Shown here: piece by piece, positions 24,899-37,559 of the stretch | Position numbering within the stretch: position 1 is the first letter of the stretch | How the letters are laid out: every line of letters begins with the position of its first letter | Assembly: GCA_015179025.1 (NCBI GenBank) | Contig: WHUX01000210.1 | Location: 27,221-91,220, forward strand | Origin: Terfezia claveryi | Lineage: Eukaryota > Ascomycota > Pezizomycetes > Pezizales > Pezizaceae | Length of the DNA stretch: 64,000 nt | Direction of reading: 5' to 3' | The notes under the pieces: model-generated | The model's database searches: none | Told to the model about the DNA's origin: nothing | The model's input: the letters and a program-made list of their open reading frames with translations, nothing else | Position numbers and translations under genes: made by a program

Positions 24899-27800
24899 AA
24901 TTAATGTTTTAACACTTGGGTCTTTTGATTTTGTCTAGGGTCGCGAGGGAATTAAGTTGAGTATGAAATTACATTTACGGCGCTCTATTGTTGTCTGTGT
25001 TTTTTTTGTTTACCGGTTGGTTTGGTTGGGTGGGTGGCTTATACGTGCAAATCACTACAGTACTTCACTATACTATTACTATTATCTAGGGGGAAATCCA
25101 AAATCTTCTTTTTGTTTTATGTTTTCATAATCGCTGTTTTCTAAAGCAGAGTCCAGCTTCTGTTTTCTATGCTTCTCATTCACTTCTTCTTCCTCTAGTA
25201 TTTTATTTTCTTCTTCTGTTCGTGTTTTCCTCTCATAGTATCAGGAGTGGTTGTACTTTTCATTATGGTTTCGGCTTTTTGCCGCGTCCTTTTGACCTTG
25301 CGGCTTTGGATTTGGGATGGTAACGTTACAGCACGTGCGGTGTGTGTAAGGCAAGGCAGCTACAAATCAGGGAATAAAGTGGGGAAATCATAAATTGGAT
25401 GGATGGGTGGATGGGTGTTGGTTTGAGGAGTTATTCTATTTCATTTAGTGGCAGGATACATCAAAAGAAACGTTCAAGTCAAGTGAAACAAGTTTTCCTT
25501 CGCTTCGTGATATATGCAATGGATTCTACGGATGTGATTCGTGGAGATTTTCCCCATGTATTGTGTGCAGCTAATGAAACGTCATCGAATGAGATGTCGT
25601 TATCCTACTACGTTATTTCGGATCTTCCCTAATGGTTGGTAGAGAGCATGTTCTTGTGACCTCTGTTTCATCTTCAGCGTGGCAATTAGAGTGGCCTTCC
25701 TACTGATAATAGGTGGGGCCAGTATTATCCTCTATCCATCCCAACTATCACGAGGACAATTACGTCCCCATCTGTTTCCCAGTCTGCCTATTGGCTACCC
25801 CCACAATCCTCGGGCCGAAATACTGAAATAAAGGTGATATGATATCTGACGTTCAATGAGCACACAGCATCAGCATATGTAGGTACCCCATTTCAAGTTG
25901 CTCAATGAAAGAATGACACTGACCTCAGCTCACTTTTCACCCATATTCTTTCATTCAAGCGCGTAGGTATCACGATCACCACCACACGATCCATCAAATA
26001 ATTAATGGCCCAAACCCGACTGACCAAAAGAACCTGACAAATGTCTACGGCCGTGCATGCCCAAGCACAAGCAGCGCCAGTGTCAGTAAGACAAACAACG
26101 CCGCCGCCCAAGATCGGATCCCCTCCTACCATATACGATTCCAAGGATCTCGCTTCTCGATTAGTTCGGCGAACGCTATGAGCAACTGAAGGAAGTTACC
26201 GGAAGCATTTGCTTTTTTTAGAATTCCGCATTAGATTCTACATTAGATCACCCATTATTATCCTTTCATTTATGGAACATAGTTTTTCCCCCCGCATACA
26301 ACCACAGGATATTCATCTACCGTAGGTATGTGATTTCAACTATTATTTTTCTCGTAATTTCCATCCCGCCTTCACTCTCGCGGCAGAGATTTCATTTGCA
26401 CTACCGTGCCGGTATTTCCTACCCGCTAACAAAACATCGTAATATATTCATCCAATTTATCCGGGGAAATGTGGTACGGTGCCAGTAAGAGTCCATAGAG
26501 CAGAGATCATGGCAGGATTTCCAGTGGCGGAGTTGGTCATCTTCCTCACCCTTTTGTGTCTATAAATAGAATATTATAAATTAATCTTATTTATTTAAAT
26601 GGGAATTACTGATGGAAAAACAGTGCGGTTTCCATACACGGATATTTGTTCCTCCATCGATCTCGAACCTGATATCGAACATTTTACCTTGCTTTGAATC
26701 TTGGATACCTGTGCTCCTCGCAGCAGTAGCAGCGCATATCCTTCCGTTCTTATATCGATCTTCCCGAATCCCGCAGAGTCAGCGATACCCCTCATGGAAT
26801 ACCGGTGAGTAGGAAAAAGGAATACAAGAAAATAGAAGTGAAAATAATAACGCAAAACCCTACTGGGGACCAGAACGCAAGTACCGGTAGGAAGAGATGG
26901 AAGTACCTAAGCAACGTAGGGTGCCTTACCTACTCCAAACTACCGTTGAATTCGAAGCAGTTTATCCTACCGAGGGCAATAGTGTTTCAGTCTGTAACTT
27001 CCTACCTTCTATAGTTAAACCAAATTGTAAGATGCTATGACACAAACACATGTGCATGCAATGTTTCCTTGTTTTTTTTGTTTTTTCTTGTAGGCTTGAG
27101 CTCCTTCTAACTCCAATTGACAAATTCAGCGGGAGAATTTGTTTTTCTATTTCCGCACCGTGGAATGCTGTTTTTTTTCCATCCCATCCCAGTTCATCCC
27201 ATCGTGTTGGATAGAATTGGTGGCGCCGCTGTTTATATATTTGTTTATTCCTGGCGTTCTGGAAGTGTAGGGTAGGCCGAACCGTATGTCTGGAACCTGC
27301 ACCGGGCAAAAATTAGAGTAGTAAAAAAGTATATTTGCTTTTTTTCTTTTACATTACAGACTCGATGATCATGTAATCAGTTTGATCTTCTGCACTTGGC
27401 CCTCTGCGATTCGCGACAATTTGAGGATCTGTCACTGCTGTGCTTTTTAGACATTCCCGCTTCAGCCAGTCAGTTAACGTTTGTAATTTTTTTATTCTTA
27501 GACGGCCAGCTGTCACCTCACCGAATAACGTACTCACGGGCCGCTTTAATCCCGCTATGATAGGATGCGGTATCTTTTGAGCCGAGACGGCCTATCAACT
27601 AGCACACAAATATCTGCAAGATTTCGACGTGTCTCCATAGGCTGCTAATATTTTCCGGGCCGAATATCAACCATAAAAAATAAAGCAGTGGACAAATTGG
27701 CAATCTCGATTGATTGTTGCGTTTTTCCCATTTGCAAAAACGAATGACAAGCTGGTCCTTTTGCTGATTTAGAAGGTTAGCATATAGAAGTGCAAAGAGT

Positions 27801-29745
27801 TTTTTTTTTTTTGATCATAACGTGGGCTGATGGAAAGAGCTGGTGGACGTCTTGGTCAAGATCAGCGTCTAGAAGTGCGAGAGTTCTGTTGTGCAAATGC
27901 TATGTGCGCTGGTTCCGCCCAGATGCACCGCAAATGTATGAAAAATGCTTAGTGAGGTGCAAAGTAGTGTACCTGCACTTGCTGCGATTGCTATGGATAC
28001 TGCATGCATAAACAAGCCTCGGCTTTGAAGCTTCCCTACTCCTCATAAGGTAGCCCAAGCCGTTAGATATGATCGGCGGGGACACGTATCCCACAGTGCC
28101 CTAGATACGTCTGAATCTTTTGTGCTGGCTGGTGGCCCGCGTGGCAAAGCAGGGTGCGGCTAACTTCACTGGCTTGGGCTTGTTGTGTTAGATACTGCTA
28201 AACGCCTGGATATCCGCTATGAGAAAAATCGATCTTCTTTTTCTAACAAATCATCTGGTGTATGATATGAACAGTTGGGTTACCAACACATCTTTCATGG
28301 TGTCATAGAATTGCAATTGATACTCAAGTTGCCGGAGAGTTTGTCAGCCAGAAGTGCGTACCGTTCGGATAAAAAATCTCTTTGCCCCATCTAATATTAC
28401 TTAGAGACAGCTATGCTTCCGTGGTTAATTTTCCGGCCTTCCATTGCAATCGAGAATAATCTAAATTCCTTGCCCTCACGGCAGACTTTGCTCTGGATAT
28501 ATTGGTTGCAAGATTCAAAAAAGCCAATTGCGGGATAATACTACTTACTAATTTCAAGCGTCAACTCCTGGGAACCGTTTGGTATAGAGTCTGCATATTG
28601 ATATTTCCAACTACCTAGACTGGCTATTCTGGAATATGATTGGCTGTATTTTTGGTTCCAACGGTTGATGTGCATCTACTCCTGGCAAAAGCTTAAAGTA
28701 ACAATGACTTTCACTGGAGTGGTCTCATCGTCCGCCCCATATTCCCATGCCCCTGGACAACTGACAACGGCGTGCAAAGCCCAACCTTGGCCGTTGCTCT
28801 CCAGAAAAATTGGTGGGATTGCTTGAACTAACGTTCCTCGCAATTGCAAATCATTATTCGGAGGCGTTTAAATTGGCGAATTCCCATACCAGGTGTTTAA
28901 ATCCAATAGTAGAGCAACCTTATCCCGAAGCTGCTGGAAGATCAACTTGGCAGGTAGTCTGGTTGGCACTTGGCACCTTGGCAGGCTTGTGAGAGTTATT
29001 CTGACCCGGGGTCGGGGGTAGCCAGCGACGTAGTTGCTCACGCACTTTCCAAAAGCATTATTAGAAGGAGGAATTAGATCCGACTGAGTTACCTACCTAT
29101 CATGGAAGTCACTTCAATTCAAGTTATCAACTTCGTTAGCCAGCTCTGCCACTTCGGGCTGAGTCTTGATGGATGCGGATTTATTTCATGAGACTGAAGT
29201 TATCTATAGTCTTGAGTTCTTTCTAAACCCTAACTACGAGGTTAATGTCGATACTCTAACAAGTTTTACGGGATACAGTAAGCCATGGTCTGATAATGTT
29301 TTCGAAGGGAACCCAAGGTTCGATGCCGGAAATTTGCCTCTCTCAAAGATCCCAACATGTTAGACTGTGCTTTCTTCATGATAATCAGGTGGTGGATCAG
29401 CTTCAAGTTGATGACCAGTGGTCTTGTTTTAATAATCGAGTTAGCTGAAGCCGAGATGACGGGAAGAATTGGCTTGAACTATTTTTACCTCTTAGGTACA
29501 GTGTTCTCTTGAAGTGATGGCTCTCCCATCCTACGTGTCTAGGTACAAGTAAACCTCATTTCTGGGCCTAACTGTCTCTGCGAGAGGTTGTACCAACAAG
29601 CATGGGGGATTAGCCGCGTACTTCCTTTACGACTAAACCCATTCGCTAGGTAATTCTCAAGCAGGACCTTCAATTGGCCTCCTCATGATCGCTATCTTCC
29701 GAATAGGGTAATATGCGGCGTCGATCTATGATCTTTGTTATATAT
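24899..29745. other. Intergenic, no supported gene
   Basis: Holds the 3' region of msn2 and then AT-rich sequence. An exact copy of the dispersed 16-bp motif is at 28954-28969. No coding remnants or RNA genes recognised. Confidence 0.45.
28954..28969 (+). repeat. Exact copy of dispersed motif
   Basis: GTAGTCTGGTTGGCAC, identical (or reverse-complementary) to copies at 14049, 14073, 48396 and 58923. Confidence 0.7.
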
Positions 29746-30455
29746 TTCCGGCCCAGTCACGACAGAGGACTTTTCATGACATGACCGGTCCAGTCGTTAC
29801 AATCACATAAAATGGAGTAGAGCTATCCAGTTAAGCTAGCAGGGTCAATATGGGTCCGGAAAATAAGAAGTCACTGCCTTTATTCCGGGATGACCGCAGC
29901 AGTTATTGGTAAACTAATACCCTAACCGATATCAACTGCAAACAGCCTATGGGATTTTAAAGCATCATTATGGAGAGCTTGCTACCTAGAAAAGATTCCG
30001 ACTGGTGTTATTTCAGCAAAATACTGATAATCCCGCTATTATTACCTTGCGTGCAGCAGCTAAAGCTATATCCCGCGGCCCAACTGGCTTAACTCGAGCC
30101 CATTGCAATACAAGACGCTGCAGCTGTTTCAAGGCACCTGTACAATTCATTGCCATCCACGAGGTACAGGCAATGCAATTCGCTGCAATATAGTGAGCGG
30201 GGGGGGTCTATGGATAAGGGGTTGGGGGGCGCCCGACATCAGAAGGAACAGTGATATCAGAAGAAGAGGAAGAGGGTAATGAACATGAAAGCGATACGGA
30301 ATAAGAAAGGTCATCATGTATATTTAGTTGATAATTAATCAAACAATTCACTCTTTCTGACCGACCGGCTCATTCGGCCAGTCATCAGCAAACCGGTTTA
30401 TTTCTGAATGAACGAGCTATTCATGAAAAACACGTCTGTCATGACTGGGCCGGAA
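29746..30455. mobile_element. 710-bp element with inverted ends, family uncertain
   Basis: The ends TTCCGGCCCAGTCA (29746) and TGACTGGGCCGGAA (ending 30455) are perfect 14-bp inverted repeats; similarity continues to ~21 bp with one mismatch. I see no clear target duplication. A 62-codon plus frame (30005-30193) and an acidic Ser/Glu-rich stretch after it could be the C-terminal relic of a transposase, but no catalytic motif remains. It ends only six bases before the next element, so the two may be successive insertions. Confidence 0.6.
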
Positions 30456-30461
30456 CGTATA

Positions 30462-31771
30462 TGTTCTGGGCCGCCCACGGGTGACATACCCACTATTCCC
30501 CTCGTGGGCAATTTGTTTAATTGCTGAATTTGACACATAATGCACTTGAATCAATAAAAATATACCTAACTAGAGCTATATTAAACACATACAACTAGGA
30601 TATTAGTTGTACTCCGGGTCCATTGAGTCATCCTCCAGATCAACTAGGCTTCTATCCAGTAGTCCGATTTGTGTCCGTTCAGCTAGAGCTGAGAGGTTAC
30701 CACAGTCATGGTCTGCTAGCACTTTGGTATGACAATAGATGCATGCCGAGCAGCATTAGAGCGAAGGTGATTGAGGATTGTTGGTTGGATAAAGGTTAAA
30801 AAGTACACTATACTTGGTGAAGAACAATTGGTGGCGTTCAGGCTGTGGTTGTGCACTAACTTTTGCATATAACCTTTTAGTTTTTGCTCAGTCTTTCTAC
30901 TAACCATATCTCCTAATGCAAAAAATATGGACCATATTAATGTTATGCCATTCAACCTCAAACCACTTGTCCACAATACTGTAAAGCAGTATCCACATAT
31001 TTTCTAAGCTTAGAACCAGCTTCAATTTGGTCTAAAACTCGGGGGATTAAAAGTGGCAATATACTCAGCATCTTTCTCTTCGTTCCGTTGATCATCTAGA
31101 TCCTCATAACTAGAGGTATTTTTGTCATAATCCCGCTCTTGTTCATGATTTTTGTAATTTTCTACTCGTAAAAATGGAAGGTGTACTTGGTGTGGATAGG
31201 GTTGGCCAAAGACATCTCATAGGGAGTATTGAGTATTGAAAAGTATTTTGTTCAATTGATACCTGATGTAAATATTCAGAAGTGCTGTAATCCTATGCTT
31301 GGATGGCTCACTCAACTTTCCATTTAGCAAGACGAGGTTGAGGTTGTACAACTCTATTGGCTTGCTCAACAAGCCCTCGGATTTCCATGTTTAATTTAAT
31401 ACCCCAAGCTCATAATAAATGCTCAACTTCAGCCTTAAATTCTCCACCATTATCAGACTGTAAAATTTCACGTGGGCCATAAAGCTGAATCCACAGTGTC
31501 ATTGCAGATGCAACAGACTCCGACTAATATTGATTAATATCATAAAGATAAACTTACCGTTTTATCTTCTAATGGAACAAGATAACACCATTTACTATAA
31601 TAGTCTTTCATATGACAGATCCATTTATGTTGTCCTTCGGGCTCATGGCGCATACATATCAGTTAGATCAACCTGAACTCGTTCAATATCTCGTTATGTA
31701 CTATATACAGTAATTAATAAATTTCTTGCGAGGGGCATAGTAGGTATGCTGCCCGCGAGCGCCCCAGAACA
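30462..31771 (-). mobile_element. Ginger-like DNA transposon remnant with long inverted ends
   Basis: The ends are inverted over ~65 bp, starting TGTTCTGGG and ending CCCAGAACA; about 35 of the first 43 bases match. It is flanked by TATA on each side (30458-30461 and 31772-31775), a perfect 4-bp target duplication. Inside, on the minus strand, is a decayed integrase (separate entry). Four-base duplications, TGT termini and an integrase resembling KRBA2/SCAND3-type proteins are what I recall of Ginger (GIN) transposons, whose integrase is related to that of Ty3/gypsy. The element is 1,310 bp, too short for a full autonomous copy, and its coding part is broken. Confidence 0.7.
31310..31690 (-). 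pseudogene. Decayed integrase core (GIN/KRBA2-like)
   Basis: Reading the minus strand with frameshifts and stops gives successive integrase motifs: QVDLTDMY (first Asp), HKWICHMKDYYSKWCYLVPLEDK, then LYGPREILQSDNGGEFKAE (second Asp) and LVEQANRVVQ (Glu), the order of a DDE integrase core. The combination Q-DL-DM, P-G--KWI-H--D, QSDNG-EF and VEQAN is closer to Ginger/KRBA2-type integrases than to ordinary Ty3/gypsy ones, as far as I can judge by eye. Several stops and at least one frameshift make it non-functional. Confidence 0.65.
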
Positions 31772-31775
31772 TATA

Positions 31776-34611
31776 TACTTATGTATTTTGCTTATTTAGT
31801 TCCATATTGATTTATCTTACTGGCTATGCCATTATATATCAACAAGCTTGAATTAAACTGTCAATAGTACACATCAGCATGTACTCTGACCACTGTAGGA
31901 TGTTAGGAAGCTTCTATATTAGAGATCCATGGAGGCAGACACACACCAAAAAAAAAAAAAAAAAAAAATGCATAACAGAAAAGGCGGCTTGCTATTCCTA
32001 AAAATAGCAAGTACGTACATGCTTAGCTTAAAGCTTTGAGTAAATTTTGTTATAGAGTATATTAGAATATGCAATTTGAAAAAAAAAAATTCAGTACTCG
32101 GGTGCACCTCTCTTCGAGAAAGTATGACGAGCCACTCGGAATCTCGGGTGGATTAAGAGGTGATGTAAGTTAATCTTCCTGACCCTGCGCATATTATGTA
32201 CTGTACAAAGTATATCCAAACTGTGCTTACTAGGAAGGGAAGTATGACAGTGCCAATTTTTTTTTTTTTTTTTTTTTTTTGAGATGATTGAGGGTAATAG
32301 TACAGCTACATGTTTGGTGTGAAATGAAAGTAGCCCCCTAATAGGCCAGCTTATTTAGGTGAGGAAGAGTAAAAGCTAGTTTTGAATACAATATATTTTG
32401 CAAATCCCATATTCTTAGAAGCTGAGGCTCCATTGACCTATGGTTTATATGAGAATAATCTACTATAATTACATTACTTCTATTAGATGTCGTTACCCTG
32501 AGTTCCAAGTTCTTAAGCAGCAATACAAGCTGTGGATTATGATTCACAACTAGATTTATACAGCATCAAGCTCCTGTTCCTATTTGAAGGTATCTGTTAC
32601 AATATATGTAAAGATCAAACCAAAACTAACAGGACTAGAGACCCTTTACTCGCTAATTACGTAAATATCATTATCAAAGCCCTCCAACCCTTATCACATT
32701 CCCCCATTTCTGTCGGCGTAACCTTCTTATAAAAACACATCCATTCTAGCATCATACTTGTACCCTTTCTTCATCTATCACATCATTTTGCTGACATAAC
32801 ACCACCCACCCTCTTTTCACTCAAATCTACCCACTCTTCGTTCATCCGGTGTTATCAATCTAGATCCGAGTGCTCCCCCCGCCTTCTGTACTGATAAGAT
32901 GGACATGTAATAAGAGTTATGAAACGTAATCCCGACTATGCTTAGTCTCACCAGCGGAGAGGACTTATATTGTGGTCAGAGTGAGACCGGAGGTAGTAGC
33001 TGTGAATCTGGAGTGTTGAGTAAAGCCTACACAAAGATGCCAGTATTAACCCTACCAAATGACTATAATAGGTATATAGAGTAAACCCTTACCTAGTCAA
33101 CTCCACCTCTGCTCGCCCTTCCCCTTCGTCTCAAAAATCCTACTTTCTTCCCTCCCCCTTAACACCCTTACCTCCTCTAACCAAGTTGACTGATGAGATA
33201 TTTTGTTATATGCTCTCCCCATTTCCATCTATGGATTCAACCGTCTCTCTTTTGATTCATCGAGGGCTACTGGTATGCAAAAGCTTCTGAAGGCGGCCGA
33301 GTTCGCTGAACACTCGTCAGCAAACTATGGAACTTGCAATGGGCTTCGACGAGCCAGCACCATAAGTATAAGCTGAGATCTACTATCTCTCTTTATCCAC
33401 TTTCGTCCTCGTTCAAGTATTTTAGCTATATTTCAAGTCAGATTATACCAAAAAGACGTCGAGACTAGGGAAGACCTCTATGTGTTCAGGGATTGAACAA
33501 AAACAACGATTACTGCGAAGTATATCGTAGTTTCAGGAATCTTCAACTTGCAGGTAGAGCGCACTAGTCCAGTTTATACCGCCCAGTATCGAACTTTCGA
33601 TAATGGTTGACATTAAGCATGATGGTCCTATCTGGCAACACATAATTACAAATAGGTTCTAGGAATGCACAGTACTCCTTGCTCCTGCAAATCCGAGCAA
33701 GCTCCAATTCACGATTCACCTAGGATGCAAAATTGAAATCGTTCTCCCGCACAGTTCTCCGAGGTCGAAAGTATGTCTCAAAATATAAGTGCAGCACATA
33801 TTAATATCCAGGAAAACTAGCTAGAACTGCGAATTTCTTATATATATGGAGTAGTTTGAACTTATTCTCCCGTTTATCATTTGTCAGAATGTGTCAAAAG
33901 TATGCAACTGGATGGGATATATCCTTACAATAAACAATTGAGTTATCCCTATGCCATGAGCTTTATAATGTTCCTATTCCAATATAAATCGTGTAAGATA
34001 TCTCAATATTTGAAAAGTCCCTCTTCCCCCACTCGTTACCTCTCCTTTTTTATTATATAAAAAAAGAAGAGAGCGAGTGTGGGCCCCCTCTCTCTCTCAT
34101 CCACTAACGTGGATGAAGGAGAGTTGTGGGAGAACCCCGATTTCAATTAACGCGTGACCCATATCCTCGAGACTATCAATGATCCCCCAGCGGGCCGTAA
34201 AAGAGGCACAGACAAAAGCCAACGAGTAGAAACTGAACGAGGTATATGAGTTCGCATATACCTCGAGTTATGGGGTGTGGTTACTGACAAACATCTACCT
34301 ACAAAACGACTGGTTTGAGCTGGATTTTGAATTCATGTTGCATGTGACCACTGCCTTTCAGCTTCCGGGAACTTTAGATTAGACTGAGATCCAATCTAAT
34401 TGTTATCGCCATTTTATTGTCCTGATATCTTCAATTTCCTTTTGACCGTTATGCCTGATGTTGCAACTTGCATAATACCTGAAACTTAGCTCTTGAACTG
34501 GGCAGACATATTTTATATCAAAGTCCCCTACGGTACCTCATGAACAACTAAATAGGCATCTCATATTCATAACCCTATCACTTTCCCCCACTAATTCAGC
34601 TTACACCATCC
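31776..34611. other. AT-rich intergenic stretch with homopolymer tracts
   Basis: Contains a 21-base A run (31948-31968) and a 24-base T run (32257-32280), possible retroposon tails without recognisable bodies. No gene supported. The last few hundred bases are presumably the promoter of the oxygenase gene. Confidence 0.45.
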
Positions 34612-35505
34612 ATGTGGCCCCCAGCCCCATCCCAACACACCCCGATTACCCCTCCATCACCGCCGAGTACATCACCCTGCCCCCACACCCTCCTTCACTC
34701 TCAACTATCCCTACACCCCTTCATCGTCATCCTCTCCAATGTCTTCACTCCCTCAGAATGCGACACCTTCCTCTCCCTTGCCACCACCTCCACAAATGGC
34801 ATCTGGGGCGCCGCCGGTGTGAACACCAGCGGTAGCGGCGCACAGAGGATCTACAAAGATGCCCGTGACTGCAGAAGAATTATCTTACACGACGAAGCTC
34901 TCGCGAAGATATTTCTTGACCGGGTACGGCCATGGTTGGAGGAGGTGAAGGTGTTAGGTGGGAAGGCTGCTGCGAGGGAATTGAGAGGTGAAGTGGCAGA
35001 GACAGAAGGGAGAGAGGGGCAGAAGAGGAATGGGAAAGAGGAGGAGTGGGTGGGGGTTCTTGGGGCGAAGGGATTGAATGGGGTGAAATGGAGGATTACT
35101 AGGTTTGGCTAGCTATTCTCTTGAAGTCCACTCTATCTCCCCCCCCTACTTAAAGGAATGAATAATTTTTTACTGAAGTTGCTTCCCAGATTTGATCCCG
35201 CCTTGCGCTTCCTCCGCTACGTGCCGGGAAATTACTTCCGGCACCACTGTGACGAGAATAAATACCACTCCGCCACCGGAGAAATCTCCTTCATCACCTT
35301 CCATGCATATCTTAATGACGTCGAAAGGGGAGGGAGCACAAGGGTTTTCGCAGAGAGCCCGGATATGAATCCTGATACGGAGTATATTGATATCGAAGCG
35401 AAGATGGGGAGTGTAATGATGTTCCAGCAAAGGGGTGTGAGGCATTCGGGAGAGGAGGCAAAGGTGGGGTGTAAATATTCCATCAGGACCGATGTTTTGG
35501 TATAG
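34612..35505 (+). CDS. Prolyl-4-hydroxylase-like 2-oxoglutarate/Fe(II) oxygenase
   Basis: Two exons, 34612-35102 and 35190-35505, joined across an 87-nt intron (35103-35189; unusual donor GTTTGG, branch TACTGA, acceptor TTCCCAG). The join restores KWRITRFDPALRFLRYVPG, and the protein has 268 residues. The N-terminal part has the family opening (HPFIVILSNVFTPSECDTFL). The catalytic double-stranded beta-helix gives H183-x-D185 (YFRHHCDENKYH) and the distal iron ligand H249 (GVRHSGEEA), followed by Lys/Arg at about 259/263 for 2-oxoglutarate (KYSIRTDVLV). ISFITFHAYLNDVERGGSTRVF is the usual core strand block. The enzyme class hydroxylates prolyl or other residues; the substrate is unknown. No signal peptide is seen, so it is probably cytosolic or nuclear. 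Confidence 0.88.
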
Positions 35506-37397
35506 GTGGGATGAGCGGTGGGGCGGGGACAGAGAAAGAAAGGAAGCTGCCAATGGGTCCGTGGAGTCAGGAAGCATAGTGTGCCGTTATATGAAAGCGG
35601 TTTCAGGGATGAAGGGTCTGAAGGACAAGAGAACTGTGTAAATCTGGACGCGGTCATCATGTCTTCTTATATTCAATGTTCTCATTGTAGATGACTTCCG
35701 TCGTTTACACCAAGGATTGTTAATTCCACCTTTATCCTCCTCGTATTTTTTCGGCCTGTTCGTAATCGAGGCACGTTTATGATTATCATGTCAACTCGAG
35801 CTGATGCGTCGTAGCGAGCCCAGCCATGTAATTCCGGAAAGCCATTGCTTTGTTGAGGAGCAATATGCAATATTCTCCGCCTCCACCGGCATTCAGGCGC
35901 CCCTCTCCTAGCTCGGTAGGTGTTTTATCCTTCGACGTCCATCTCATAACAACTGGTATTCCGAGAAGCCAAAGGAGGTAATTAGGACTGCGAGCCTTTA
36001 GAGTGCCATTGAATATAATTCGCAAATGTAAGAGCTCTCCTCCACTGTTAAGAACAAGGTAACTACCGGTAACTGGTCTACGTCGGGAAGTGGGCCCTCG
36101 CTGTACTTAATTTGTTTATGCATCCCGTACCTTCACTTACGTTACTTTCTTGAATATGGTTCAGCCTAAACTCTTTTTAACTGTTGAGCGTAAACCTAAT
36201 TATTTGAGGTGATTTCGAGATTGGTTTTGGAATTAAACTCCGTTTCTATGACAAAACGTGTAGATAAAAGTTGGGCATGCTTTGTAGCAGGCCGCCACAG
36301 CCTTTCACCAAACTGAAAATCGTAGAAGATGTAGAAGTGCAGGCTTGGATGGCAGGAATTGGCGCTGGCTAACTTGCAGTAGAAGGATCAAGAATTTGAA
36401 GAAGTAGAGACGTTGCTGCTTCAGGGTAATTAGAGTAGTCTCGCAAAGTGTGCTTAATTATGCATGCAGTCTGGTCGGGTGCAAGTTCGCCAAAACCCTT
36501 ACCAGTAGGAGCTACGCCTCTCTTCACAGGGGAATTCACTCACACTAAGATTAACATCAATAGGCCATGGAATAATTTAGGTATAAGGAATATTCCTGAC
36601 CTTGAGATATAGATTTCCAATATTCTCCGAGACTTGATTACCAAACGAGTATTATTTCATGCGCTGAACATCCTTTGTGGTGCAATTATGGAATGCCAAT
36701 GCCTAGATCTCCAAGTAGTAGGCATATAGCCTCTACACACAGCAATATACTGTTGGACAGGAGAGGGAATTCTGGCCTCCAATCAGTGTACATGTTTACC
36801 CGACTCGCCGTGAGATTTCGTGTTTCTCAGTTCGGTTACCAATGATCAAGCCTGTCATCAAAACTAAATATGCTAAAAACTCTCCATATCTCTCAATGTT
36901 TGCCGTGATGTATTAAAGCCGATAGTAGTTGAACTTGCGTTTATTCATTCCCCTATGTGTAAGTTTGTACATAAACAAGCCTCAAAATACAAGCTTATTG
37001 ACCTTGGGTAAGTCAGCGCAACGTATGCTTTATCAGGGTAGACGAACGTTAAAATTGACTACCCAACTACTATGCATTCTAGATTCTCTCCTTCTCTAGC
37101 CCCAGTATGACCAGTCTAAGCAGTATTCTATTATCCCTCAGCAACTTCAGGGGGGTGGTTTACTAGTTTCTTTCCTTCACTATAGATATCAGCTTCGTCC
37201 AGGCATGAACTGTAACTCTCGGTCAGCATTAAGCTCTCGCTTGCTCTGATCCATGAAGCTTAGATTTATCCAGCAAACTGACCTCTGCGTCCCGGGTAGT
37301 TAGATCTCTCCCCACGTTTTCGTCCAAGTCAACATATTCGGCAAATGTAAGTTCCTCCTACGGGTATGGGCGCATGACAGCCTCCTCGACTGCATTC
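35506..37397. other. Intergenic, no supported gene
   Basis: Open frames here are antisense to the oxygenase or of chance length. The right part leads into the promoter of the repeat-protein gene. Confidence 0.45.
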
Positions 37398-37406
37398 CTA
37401 TATAAG
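37398..37406 (+). promoter_or_regulatory. TATA-like box of the repeat-protein gene
   Basis: CTATATAAG lies ~155 bp before the ATG. It is followed by a pyrimidine-rich leader (CTTCTTCTCATCATCC) and the start context TCAAAATGGC. This arrangement is typical of strongly expressed fungal genes; a second A/T stretch at 37489-37500 is an alternative. Confidence 0.5.
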
Positions 37407-37559
37407 TCCCCCAATACACCACCCTAACTTCTTCTCATCATCCACATCCATCTTCAAGTTTTTCACTCGTTTAGGACTTATTCACTCTTTTTTATATATA
37501 CAAGCATCCAGATATCACCCTCACTCTTTCATACCCACGTTCATTCCAATCCAATCAAA

